A DNA stretch of 64,000 nucleotides from Quillaja saponaria (lineage: Eukaryota > Streptophyta > Magnoliopsida > Fabales > Quillajaceae), in contig CM055614.1 in assembly GCA_029379385.1 (NCBI GenBank), positions 17,031,994 through 17,095,993 on the forward strand, written 5' to 3'. A program made the position numbers and the translations under genes. Below, in pieces: positions 11,640 through 21,660 of this stretch. Every line of letters begins with the position of its first letter. The first letter of the stretch is position 1. Under the pieces are notes generated by a model. The model saw only the letters and a program-made list of their open reading frames with translations, did not search any database and had not been told where the DNA came from.

Positions 11640-13190
11640 TGCAGGAAGAGAGGCCATGTGAAGGCAAATTACTTTAAGTTGAAGTCTTGGTTAGAAAAAG
11701 AAAAATAAACAAGAAGGTAGCTCACTAACTTTCATTTGTTTTGAATACAATTTAATCCTGTCAAATTTTTAGTTGCTTGACAGTGGTGTGACTGTTCTTG
11801 TTGCTTTTACCGTGTAAGGATTTATAAACAAAAGGAAACCAAGTGAATTAGAGACAAAACTTAGAGTCGAGAATCATGTCGAGGTAAAAGTAGAGTTAGT
11901 AGGAGTCATCTCTTAAATTTTAGAAAGTGATATTGCACTTGTTTTGGAAAACTCTTTTTATAAATTGTCTTTTAGGAGAAATTTGATTTCAGTTTCCTTG
12001 TAAGGACAAAATTAGTTACTCTTTTAATTTTGGTAATTCTAAAGTAAAATTTCTTTTAAATTCTAAAATTGTTGGTGGGTGTGTTTTGTCTAATAGTTTA
12101 TAAAAAATATGTTTAGCACCTATAAATGTCTATCCTCTCATAATATTGAAAAAATTGTTTCCAAAAGATCTCTAATTATAGAAAACTCCCTAATGTTTTG
12201 GCATAAGTATATAATTAAGTCATATATGAAGGAAAATTTTTTAAGAGTCATTAAGGATGACATAGTTTGGAGACTTAAGAATTTGTGTTGATGGCATTAT
12301 GGGTAGATTGACCAAGATAAAAAAGAAAGAGACAACATGTAGTTCAAGTCTCTTAGAAATTATCCACACAGACATTAGTAGTCCTTATTAACTACTTATT
12401 GTAGAAATAAATATTTTATCGCTTTCAATGATGACTTTTTCTATGCTTGATTAAAGAAAAATTGATTCTCTTGAAGAATTTAAAATTTTCAAAATTGAAG
12501 TTGAAAAACATTTAGGAAAAGTATTAAAATTGTGAGATCTAACCATGTTGGTGAGTATTATGGCAAAATGATGTTGCTAGACAACATATGAAACCATTTG
12601 CCAAGTACTTTTAAGAGTGTGGAATTGTAGCCTAATATACCATTCCTGAAATAGCCCTAAACAAAATGATTTGTCAAAGGGAGTAATAGCTCACTCAAGG
12701 ACATGATGAGAAGTTTGATGACAGAGTGGATCACAGAGTTCTAAAATATACAAGTTATATTGCCTCAAGCATGGAACTAAGATAGTGGATCACAGAGTTC
12801 TAAGTTCTTGGAGTTTAATGTTGCTGAGTTGGATGGGTCTTCATCTACTAGTAAAGGAGAGAAAAATAAAGTTGTCACCATTCCTTTTCTAATTCTTTCA
12901 TAAGCAACTACACCTGCACCTATGGTGAGAACATGCCATAAGGGTGGGGGAGTTAATGAACAAGTTGAAGTGTATCACCTATTCCTAATGATACTGTGCA
13001 CCTATTCAAGATGTAGATCATCAATAACATAGTCCAAATGCACAAGCACTAGTTAAAGGGTCTAAAAGGCAGAGCAGGCATGTCAATTTTTTTATGATTT
13101 CTTAATCTAATTTTGTGCGATTAATTATGTTGTTGGTCATGTTGTTGACCCTACAACATATGGTGAACCTATTTTTAGGCCACAATCAGA
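11640..13190 (+). pseudogene. Ty1/copia gag-pol relic
   Basis: Fragments occur in copia order. First is a gag zinc-knuckle remnant, CRKRGHVKANYFKLK (11640-11684), in which the later metal ligand is lost. Next is a protease-like LLDSGVTV (near 11773). Then comes the GAG-pre-integrase region in the open stretch 12109-12291 (MFSTYKCLSSHNIEKI, IIENSLMFWHKY, where the usual HLG after WHK is lost). The integrase core follows, with LEIIHTDISSP (near 12350), KYFIAFNDDFF and QHMKPFAKYF, then CGIVA and YTIPE (near 12580-12660). A stretch with DMMRSLM follows. Stops and frameshifts occur throughout and RT is missing. The assignment rests on several phrases in the right order; the edges are approximate. 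The LTR at 13198 may have cut it. Confidence 0.75.
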
Positions 13191-13197
13191 TACGTAG

Positions 13198-14832
13198 TGT
13201 TGGCCCAAAGGGCAAACCTAGAGAGTGGGTGGGGTGTGAATATGTTTTACAAATTTAAACTTTAACTACTTTAGTTAAAAATAACACGAAACAGTAAGTA
13301 ATATATTAACTTGAACAGAAATAAAAGAGTAGGGTTAAGAGAATGCAAACAATGGTTTATCATGTTTACCAAGTTTTTGGTTACGTCCACTGTTCGAACT
13401 TCGTTTGATAATTACAATACATTGTCAACTATATTCCAAGGTTTAGAAACCTTTACATTACACACTATATTATAGGGCTCAACAAATTTTACACACGCTG
13501 AAATACAGGGTTCAACAACCTTTACACACACTAAATTAGGGCTTAACAACCTATACAAGTTCCATGAGCTTAACAGAGTAGAAAGGTACTAAGCTTAGGA
13601 AAGTTCAGTTTTCTCACCCGCTCACTTTACAATAATGATTTTGTGATTTACTAATTACGAACACTCTAATAACAAAAACTAAACTAAGGATATGAAAGTT
13701 TTCGACTTTGTTCTTAAGCAATCAGAGTCTTTAAAGAATGAATATTAAAGTTTTTTCCTGTTCTATTTTTTAGGAATTCGATCCTAAATTCACAGTTATA
13801 CCTTAGTCGTTCATTTTATATTCTACATGTCTTTGTTCTGACTCTTTCAATTTATTGGCAGAGATGATTTAGAGCCAATGTCAAAGAATTTTAGACTATT
13901 GTCATAGACAAAGCAAATAGTAAAAAAAAAGGGCAACCACATAAGTTCTTTCTCTATAATTTTTAACCATGCACCATAATTATGATGAGATTGTGATTTG
14001 TACGATTTGGGTAAGTGGAGAGACTAATCTTATCCTTTGAGCTGTATTGATTTGTTTGCGATAACTCAAAGAGTGCGTTAAGTAGACTAGTTAGTGAAAA
14101 AGACGAAGATGTTTAGTTGACTGAGTAGAAGAGCTCAACCGATGGGTTCATTTTTTCAAGATGTGAAGGTTTAATTGAATGACTTCCAAAACATCACCGT
14201 TTAGATATGGGTTGAAAGATAGATACACAATTGAGGAGCTTTAGTTGACTATTTTAGAGGATGACGTCGTCTAGTCCAATTGTCTATAAATTTAACTGAT
14301 TAAAAAGAATTCATCTGATCAAGGTATAATTGACTATCTAAAAGAAACGCTTCCATTTCCATGAACTTCAATTGATTGAGATAAAATCTACTTAGTGCAT
14401 CTTCAGTTGATTGAGAAATCTACTCTTTAGTTGACTGACTTCTTGGCCTCAAGTTGATTGAACTTTATTTGACTAAAGAGTTTATGTTGACTGAAGTCTT
14501 GCAATTGTCAGCATCCATTATTGTTTATTGCATGTACGATTGACTGAATCACTCGAGTCAATGACCGTTAACAATTCTCATTGGCTATAATAGAAAATGA
14601 TTTCTTTGTTACTGCATTTGTATATAGTTGTCATACTTGTATATAATTATTAGTTATCATCAAAATCAATTAAACGATTATTAAATTAAATAGATCATTT
14701 GATTCAATGAACTCTTTAAGATTACAAATCAATTACTTTAGAAATAAGACATTGTAAATTTTATTTTAACACAAGTTATATTGAAACTAGAAGCTCCCTT
14801 AAGGATAACTGAAAATACATTTTATTTTTGCA
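13198..14832 (-). mobile_element. 3' LTR of a second LTR-element family
   Basis: The left end reads TGTTGGCCCAAAGGG and the right end ...TTTTTGCA, giving TG...CA termini on the minus strand, and a PPT directly abuts the right end. Near the left edge is CCTAGAGAGTGGGTGGGGTG, which resembles a phrase common in plant LTR repeats. The right third carries at least ten copies of AGTTGA(C/T)TGA-like motifs. No paired LTR was found. The left flanking 5-mer is CGTAG, but the other flank is not visible. Confidence 0.6.
14060..14545. repeat. Clustered AGTTGAYTGA-type motifs
   Basis: Decamer-like motifs recur irregularly: TTAGTTGACTGA, TTAATTGAATGA, TCAATTGATTGA, TTCAGTTGATTGA, TTTAGTTGACTGA, CAAGTTGATTGA, TATGTTGACTGA, ACGATTGACTGA. 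They lie inside the LTR at 13198-14832. Confidence 0.7.
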
Positions 14833-14853
14833 TCTTAATTATTTCTCCCCCTA
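14833..14853 (-). other. Polypurine tract
   Basis: On the + strand the segment is TCTTAATTATTTCTCCCCCT. On the minus strand this is AGGGGGAGAAA plus an A-rich extension ending at the LTR start TGCAAAA. It sets the orientation as minus, in agreement with the gag-like minus-strand frame to its right. Confidence 0.65.
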
Positions 14854-15626
14854 TTTTAACCAATATGAGAATTAGGATTTTCAAACGTTATCTTCCTCTT
14901 TGTTATTAGCAAACAAGACAAAACTTTGGGAGAAATAAAATCCTGCAAAGCAAGTAATCTATGTAGTAGATATGTAACATTTATAAACAAGTACAGATAA
15001 CAGATAGAAAACAAAAAATACTCAATATAAACAAAATATCATAAACATTCAAGCCAAACATAAGTACTCATTATATATAAAAAGATCGCAAACATTCAAT
15101 TCAAACATTTTACAATTTAAGCAATATGATGAATATATGGATGATGAAGGATGCAAGGGGAAATCACGTGGCTCTCTTCTCCAAGCCAAGAGACACGTTT
15201 CTCAAATTAAGAGATGATTTCTTTAACAAATCTGGAGATCCATCCAACGTGATAGTGAAGAGGTTGAATTGGAAGAACTTATTCACTTGTCTTAGTGACA
15301 TTTGATCTAAACTGTGTTGGGCTAGACATGATTAGCAGTTCTTTGGAGAGGCTTCAAATCAACTGATGTAGAATTTGATGTTAGCTGATGTAGTTGTTGA
15401 TGGAGGGGGATGATATGAGCTATAATTTCAGAGGTTTGGTTAATTAGTCACATGATTAATCATGTCATTCAAGCGCTCCCTTTTTAAATTGGTGATTTCT
15501 CTAAAATGGCTTCATTGGAGCTGATGACTCTGACTTCTGATTCTTTGATTTGGTTGCTCAAATTCCTAACAATGCCCTTGTGAGTGTTATTTAGCTCTTT
15601 AATTTATTTTTCCACAACTGATTAGT

Positions 15627-15908
15627 CTAATGTTCCACTGTCTGGGGAAGTTGGTCTAGAGATAGCTTTACCAGTTTGGTGAGATCTTGAAGATGTTGAG
15701 CAATCTTTGCTAGAGCCAAAGATGTATCTTCTGTAATAGCTAGCCATTTCCAAGTCTTCCCTGATAGCTTTGCCTCAACCTCTGTCTTTGCCTTTCCTCT
15801 TCCTCTAGTTGGTTGGGAAGATGTATTTTGAGTGGATGAGGAAGGAAGGTTGATTGGAAATGTCTTAAAGAGCTTTGAGGACTTCTTCAATTTACAAGTG
15901 ACTAGCAC
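15627..15908 (-). CDS. Gag-like fragment of LTR element
   Basis: The 93-codon open frame is the best minus-strand frame in 14854-16700. It has a low-complexity Ser/Thr/Gln stretch (about residues 23-34), a basic hinge TRGRGKAKTEVEAK (about 35-48) and a Leu-rich helical tail (about 60-85). Basic RGRGK hinges and helical C-termini are common in gag-like proteins of non-autonomous plant LTR elements. No zinc knuckle is seen. It lies right of the PPT, the correct side for a minus-strand element. The identity is inferred from context and composition rather than from a firm motif, and it is almost certainly a fragment. Confidence 0.35.
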   Translation of the reverse strand: MLVTCKLKKSSKLFKTFPINLPSSSTQNTSSQPTRGRGKAKTEVEAKLSGKTWKWLAITEDTSLALAKIAQHLQDLTKLVKLSLDQLPQTVEH

Positions 15909-16845
15909 TAGCTTTCAATTTCTTTGAATTTGGGAGCAAGAGTTTCAGTGCTGAGGAATGTATTTGAACATGCTCTTCTAAATTTTTCATTCTAGTCAAG
16001 ATAGCACAGTTTTCATAGTTGTATTTATAAGCATTTGGTCTGTCATACCATTTTGAAGAAAGAGAAGGCAATTTTTCATTTGATTAAGAGATATCCTCTA
16101 GCCTTCAAGGTTCTCCCTGAGTTTGACTTGACAAAATCTTTAGCAACTTGTTTGAAGTCCTCATCCAGCTCTATCAAACTTGTTAGGAACAACTTCAATT
16201 CATTTTCACATGCTGTATCTTTTCTTTAGGGAATGTGTTCAAAATAATATATGACAAATTAAGAGCATATATGCTCAAAAGCAGCATTATTGGGTATGAA
16301 AGGAGAGGTCTGAGAGAATATAGTAATGGTGTGAAGGAATGGTGATCAAGGTAGTATGGCAGGTGTTCTTATGAGTGATGATGTGGAAGACGAAGTGAAG
16401 ATGGTGGTATTCTAGTGAGTGAAGATAATGTGGAGAATGTAATGTTGAGCTATGTATATAGAAGGGAGGTGAATGTGGATCAATACCAAGATGGAATGGT
16501 TCAGCAATGGATCAACAATGGATGGATCAGCAGCTGTGGGTACTATGATCATTGGATCCTCAAGAAGAGCAAGAAAGGATGCATGGTTCAGTCAAGGCAA
16601 CAACTAAAAACTCAGATGAAGTATCTGGTTAGTCAACTACTGTAGAGTTTTGTTTAGCTGATAGAGTAGCTGAGGTTTCTGACTTATCAGCTGAAGGATC
16701 AACTATCTTATCTTTTTTAACAAAGTAAGTCTTAATAATGCCAATAGTTGAAAAAATGAATTTAATTTGTTTGTGATCTACAATTCACTTATTGATTTCC
16801 AAGTATTAAGAGGATGATGAAATTAAGGTGAGGATGAAAAGATAA
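15909..16845. other. Probable internal sequence of the same LTR element
   Basis: This is moderately GC-richer than its surroundings, with ATGGATCAACAATGGATGG-like internal repeats near 16500-16545. Frames of 60-76 codons on the + strand (16035-16229, 16415-16645) show no known domain. Confidence 0.3.
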
Positions 16846-16848
16846 GAT

Positions 16849-17036
16849 TTTTTTTTTTTTTTTTTTTGGGTGGGGTTGGTATTGAGTTTAACAAGATTTC
16901 TAATGGTTATAATATTATAATTTATTTTTATTCTAATTTTATGTTAATAAGTCTTAATAATAATTAAATTGAATCAACAGTAGAGTTAAAATTTAATTGA
17001 TTGTGAAGAGGGATTTTTTTTTTTTTTTTTTTTTTT
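16849..17036. repeat. Two poly-T tracts
   Basis: T-runs of about 20 bases occur at 16849-16868 and 17015-17036, with another T-rich run near 17115. They may be retroposon tails on the minus strand, but no body was recognised next to them. Confidence 0.5.
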
Positions 17037-18980
17037 GTCATTTATTAGATTTATATTTAATTCATCATTAACTAAGTGGAAAGAAAGCAGAAATTGGAAT
17101 TTTGATAAATACACTTTTTTTTTCTTTTCTTTTTTTGTTATTATAAATTAAAATCATTCTTGATTGTGCACTTGAAATTTTACAGAATAATATTGTAACT
17201 CCTTGTTTTTTCTTAGTTTTCATCTCTAACAAGTGTTTTTCTTTTTATAACATAAAATAAAAGATATAATATATGAGTTTCAATATTAAAATATATGAAA
17301 AACATAAAAAAAATAAAATTATATGCATAGTAAAAACAAATTATTTGGAAACTATTTTGTTAAAAAAAAAAATATGTTATAATAAGTTTTTATTATATAT
17401 ATATATATGCATAATTTAAAAGTGACATAGATATAGCTCAACTATCGATTAATAAAAATATATATAATATTCACCCAAGCTTGGCATCGGTTGTGTTGAA
17501 AGAACATCACATTTGGGTTATGTAGTTATGTATGGATAAAAATACAATTGAGCTCACTTCGAATCACACGACTCATGATCTACATAAGCTTTTCTTTGTT
17601 GGTAGGTAACGTAAGATTTATAATAACTGGTGATTGATCAAGGAAAGTTTGGGTACAAAATCTTTTCTTAGGAACCTTCAAGCCCATGTTATTCATCACG
17701 TTCTTATGGTTTCTCAACAAGCAAACAGGGGGAGAGTAGTGGAAAACTCAGTTACACGTGAAAATTTGAATTGAAATCTTGAGAGTTGCCACCTAGGGAT
17801 AAAATGAGTCGGTCAGTAGACTTGATCCAATCCATAAAATACTCATACTCATACAATATCAAACAAAAATACACATTTTAGATTCATATTATTTACGGGC
17901 AAACTCAACCCAAATCCGATATATATATATATACTTGGCCTTGTTAATGGATTTGAGAATTTTTAAGTGCTTTTTTGTTTTTTTTACTTTTTTATTATGT
18001 TTTGTAAAAGTAACATTAAATTTTAAAGAGTAGCATTAATCCAATTATACTAATTAAGATGTTATCTGTTCATTGCTTGAGTATATGGGGAGTATAAAAT
18101 GTTTTATTTTAGTGGAGTTAAAGAATAATTTAGAATTCTAACCATAAAAAAGAATAAATTTAATTATTTTTTTGGGATTTCTCTAATAGAGTAAATTTAT
18201 TTATAAAGTAATTGACATAATTTTCTTAAAATGTTGTAGTTGTATGACGTGAAAGTCTTTTTTATTATTATCATTAATTTAATTGTCAAGTTGTGTCAAT
18301 GCTAGCTTACATGTACCTTGACTAATCAATTTCTTTGGTTTGTTCAAAGGTAAGTTAAATATCTGAGTTGCAATTAAGAAATTTATGATAATTTTACTAC
18401 TCACGGACTCCGTAAAAAAATTCAAATCATGAAAATAATGAACGGAGCATACCTTTGATAAGTTGATGTCAAAGTCTTTTACTCATCAATTCTAAGTAAG
18501 CAGTAGTGCCAAATATTTTTCTCTTGGTATAATATACTAATAACCGTAGTATATTCAATTTTTTTATATATAGTTTAATGAAATAAATAAATAAATCAGA
18601 CACCTGGTCACCTATAACCATATCCAAGATAATTAATTAATTAGTCAAAAATTATGAAAGCCATCATTTTATAATTCTGTTGACCTTCCTATTAAGAGTC
18701 ACAATTAATCAATGAAATAAATACATATTCTATAATTTGATTTTTTTTTAATGGGTGTCATAAAAATACTTGTTAAACTGCAATAAATATGATTTTTTAA
18801 AATTGAAACTTTTCAAAAGTAAATTAAATAACATTGAAATCATAAGTAATAATCGTAATAAATATTACAAACTTTTTATTTATAGTACCTTAACAAGTAT
18901 ACTTGGAGCACTCGTTAAAAAAATTGTTATATATCTATGAACAACAAGGGTAGGAAATATCTACTAGCAGCATTCGCTTT
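17037..18980. other. AT-rich intergenic stretch, nothing recognised
   Basis: There is no frame of note, no transposon protein phrase and no tRNA. (TA)n occurs near 17395 and 17920. Confidence 0.5.
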
Positions 18981-18997
18981 CTTTCTACAACTAAATC

Positions 18998-19095
18998 TCT
19001 GTACGCGTTGGGTGCAGTGATAAGCGAGTTGTACTCTTAGGATGATAATACAAGTTCGAAACTTGGAATAAGCAATTGTTGGAAGAGCCATCCTA
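18998..19095 (+). repeat. Possible tRNA-derived SINE head
   Basis: GGGTGCAGTGATAAGCGAG is followed about 40 bases later by CAAGTTCGAAACTTG. The second is a perfect 4-bp stem around TTCGAAA and matches the RNA polymerase III B box core GTTCGANNC. The A box is poor and no poly-A/T tail or duplication was found, so this is tentative. It is not a functional tRNA, since no acceptor stem can be drawn. Minus-strand frames of 65-82 codons overlapping it (18927-19297) are unrecognised. Confidence 0.3.
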
Positions 19096-19476
19096 GTCGT
19101 TATAGAGTTTGAAGGATTAGTTTTACAGTAATGTTTGTAGAAAAACCGGGAAACCAAAAAAATCTCGGCATACAAATCAACACATTTTGCAAGCTATTCA
19201 CTCGGGATAACCACATATTTATGTAAACGGATCTCTGGATCTTGCAAGCCATACCCAAAAGCCCAAGCTTGAATGGATAATAAAAATATGTGAACAATAG
19301 AGCTAGTCAACGTACTCAACCCATAGCCGAATGCCTCCTCCAAATTCTATATAGTCACAACATATTAATTGGTTAAATCATTTTTCTTTTTCCTAAAACA
19401 CTATCATTTGATCTTTAATTTAAAAATGCATCTATCTCATTTGATAATGCAAGTGCAATAAATTGAACCAAAAATC
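19096..19476. other. No gene recognised
   Basis: Unique-looking sequence lies left of the small copia-type element. A minus-strand frame of 65 codons (19100-19297) has no recognisable similarity. Confidence 0.35.
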
Positions 19477-19481
19477 CTATT
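19477..19481. repeat. Target-site duplication CTATT, left copy
   Basis: It is identical to 21294-21298 on the far side of the element. Confidence 0.85.
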
Positions 19482-20021
19482 TATTGGAAATTATATGAAA
19501 TTCTTCTTTAATCTTCAATGAGTTATAGTAAACATAACAAAGGACACCCATACAAATATAAGTAGAAGAGAAAATAAATAAATATCATCAACACAAGATA
19601 TAACATGGTTCAGCCCTTTGCTTACATCCACGGATGAGAAAAGAATTCACTAATATTCCAAGGGAGATCACATAAGAAGAGTACACTCTACACATAGTGT
19701 TCTCACTCACTCAGGCTACATCTCTACTAATCTCTCTTGCACCCCTACCCCTGAGGAGGGCTCCCACAAATAATAGATCTTTCTCTTTCTCATGCTTTCA
19801 ACTCTCACAAGCCTACATATTTATACTATATAAGGCTTGTCCAACAAGCAAACTTTTTTGTCCAATTTATGAAAATCCTATAATTATCTAATTAGACTTA
19901 CTTTCCCACCAAGGTAAATCTAATTAGGAAATTCTAGCAACATCTAATTAGTTATTTCTTGCTCACCAAGAATAAACTAATTAGAAAATTGCCAAATAAA
20001 GATTTTAGTCAAAAACCTACA
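19482..20021 (-). repeat. 3' LTR of small copia-type element
   Basis: It starts TATTGGAAATTATATG (TG mutated to TA) and ends AAAAACCTACA. It matches 20803-21293 along its length (ATGAGTTATAGTAAA, AGAAGAGTACACTCTACA, GTGTTCTCACT, CTCACAAGCCTACATATTTA), with an extra stretch around 19615-19670 that the other LTR lacks. Confidence 0.9.
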
Positions 20022-20033
20022 ATCTCCACCTTT
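20022..20033 (-). other. Copia-type polypurine tract
   Basis: ATCTCCACCTTT on the + strand is AAAGGTGGAGAT on the minus strand, directly followed by the LTR start TGTAGG. It is the classic Ty1/copia PPT. Confidence 0.9.
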
Positions 20034-20214
20034 GAATCAAATCCTTCTAAACATTCTTCAATCTTCAATCTTATTCAATACCCATACAATGCATCATCTA
20101 CCATCTACAATAGAATTATCAAAATTTCACATGAGCCTCACTCATCGAAAGTCATCACTCCATTGAAAATCTCTACATTCTTTTAGTGAACAAACCATGA
20201 TATCCCGCAACAAT

Positions 20215-20610
20215 AATGCATATGCATGTGCCATCTTCTCTCACCTAAAACTATTGATAAGCCTTTTCCACATCATCTAATCAATGGATTAGATTTCTGC
20301 AAAAACAATAAGTCCATCTCACTTGTCACTATTAATGAGCCATTTCCAGATCGTCTCATCACTGGACTGCAACTCCAACTGACCTATCACCATTGATAAG
20401 CTCTTTCCATGTCGTCTCATCACTGAGTTAGGTTTCTTCAAACACTACAACTCCTCGTCTCACCTAGCACCATTGATGAGCCCTTTCCACGTCGTCTCAC
20501 CACTAGGTTAGGTTTCTACAAATAATTTCATCTCTCCTATCACCATTGATGAGCCCTTTCCATATCGTCTCATCAATGAGTTAGATTTCTGCAAACAACT
20601 CCATCTCTCC
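20215..20610. repeat. Degenerate tandem repeat, about 80-base unit
   Basis: Units share the order CACCATTGATGAGCC, CTTTCCACGTCGTCTCA, TCACTGGGTTAGGTTTCT, CAAACAA-TCC. At least five diverged copies are visible, near 20245, 20328, 20387, 20468 and 20540. They fill about half of the internal region of the small copia-type element. Confidence 0.8.
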
Positions 20611-20787
20611 AAATCTCAATGCAAAACCCAAGCTTTTTTTTTTTTTCCTTCTTTCTCTTCTTTCTACACAAACTCCACATTCTTTTTGTTTTTGGTTTTT
20701 CTTTTTTTCCTTCAACACCTTTATAATTTTACAATAGCTCCACATTTACCAAAATTCTCTTGGACCATCTATATCCCAATTAAATTA

Positions 20788-20802
20788 GGCTCTGATACCA
20801 CT
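20788..20802 (-). other. Primer-binding site, initiator tRNA-Met type
   Basis: GGCTCTGATACCACT on the + strand. Its reverse complement AGTGGTATCAGAGCC contains the full TGGTATCAGAGC core and abuts the LTR end TGTTGGGAATT. Confidence 0.92.
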
Positions 20803-21293
20803 TGTTGGGAATTATACGAAATTCCCCTTCAATTTTCAATGAGTTATAGTAAAAATAACAAAAGATATCCATACAAATATAAGTAGAAGAGAGAAGAGAA
20901 ATAAAAATCATCAACATTAGATATAATGTGGTTCAGCTCACTGATAAGAAGAGTACACTCTACATATAGTGTTCTCACTTACTCAGGCCACATCTCTACC
21001 AAAATCTCTTGTACCCGTACCCATGAGAGGGGCTCTCATAAATATTAGATATCTCTCTTTTTCATTCCTACAATTCTCACAAGCCTACATATTTATACTA
21101 TATAGGACTTGTCCAACAAGCAAATTTTTTTCTTCCATTTATGGAAACCCTACAATCATCAAATTAAGCTTACTTACCCACCAAGGTAAATCTAATTAGG
21201 AAATCCCAGCAATATCTAATTAGTTATTTATTGTCCACCAAGAATAATCTAATGAGGAAACTACCAAATAAGGATTTGGGTCAAAATCCTACG
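20803..21293 (-). repeat. 5' LTR of small copia-type element
   Basis: It starts TGTTGGGAATTATACG and ends AAAATCCTACG, where the final A of TACA has mutated to G. The CTATT duplication follows at 21294-21298. Confidence 0.9.
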
Positions 21294-21298
21294 CTATT

Positions 21299-21660
21299 CA
21301 ACACTCAAGAACAAAAAGACATCCTTTTATTAGAGATCATGTTCAAAAATAAGATATTCTCTATATTTTGTTAACTTAGAAAATCAACTTACAAATATTC
21401 TCACAAAATCTCCCTTGATGAAATTTTATTTTTAAAGAAAAGAATTAGGAATATCAAATCCAATCTCTTAATTTAATTACTAAACTTTGCCATGTTCGAA
21501 AATAAGATATTTCTCTATAGTTTGTGGACTTAGAAAAATCAACATACCAATATTTTCATAAAACCTCTCTTAATGAAAATCAATTTTGTAAAATTAGAAA
21601 AGAATTAGAAATATCAAATTTAATCTCTTAACTTAATTACTAAACTTTGGTGAATGTGCA
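21299..21660 (+). pseudogene. Ty1/copia RNase H C-terminus, duplicated
   Basis: The translation begins RTKRHPFIRDHVQK, then DI, then VNLENQLTNILTKSPLDEILF, ending with an ELGISNPIS-like phrase. This is the extreme C-terminus of copia pol (usual form: HFIRDHV, then ENQLADIFTKPL). A second diverged copy of the block from CATGTTC onward follows directly (21338-21490 and 21491-21649). Stops and frameshifts make it non-coding. The small copia-type element inserted just upstream, with its CTATT duplication at the junction, so it probably broke this older relic. Confidence 0.8.

Larger units (their letters stand above)
19482..21293 (-). mobile_element. Complete small non-autonomous copia-type element
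   Basis: This is a full structure of about 1.8 kb: 3' LTR 19482-20021, PPT, internal region of only about 780 bases, PBS, 5' LTR 20803-21293, flanked by perfect CTATT duplications. The PPT read on the minus strand, AAAGGTGGAGAT, is the standard Ty1/copia form, and the PBS is the initiator tRNA-Met type. The internal region has no gag or pol, only tandem repeats, so movement would have needed proteins from another element (TRIM or small LARD class). Paired frames at 19697-19891 and 20969-21199 are alike only because the LTRs are. Confidence 0.92.

Noticed and set aside
18998..19095. A functional tRNA gene
   Set aside because: No acceptor stem, D arm or anticodon arm can be drawn around the B-box-like hairpin.
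19697..21199. Two similar frames starting MFSLTQATSL that look like a gene pair
   Set aside because: They are equivalent positions in the two LTRs of one element.
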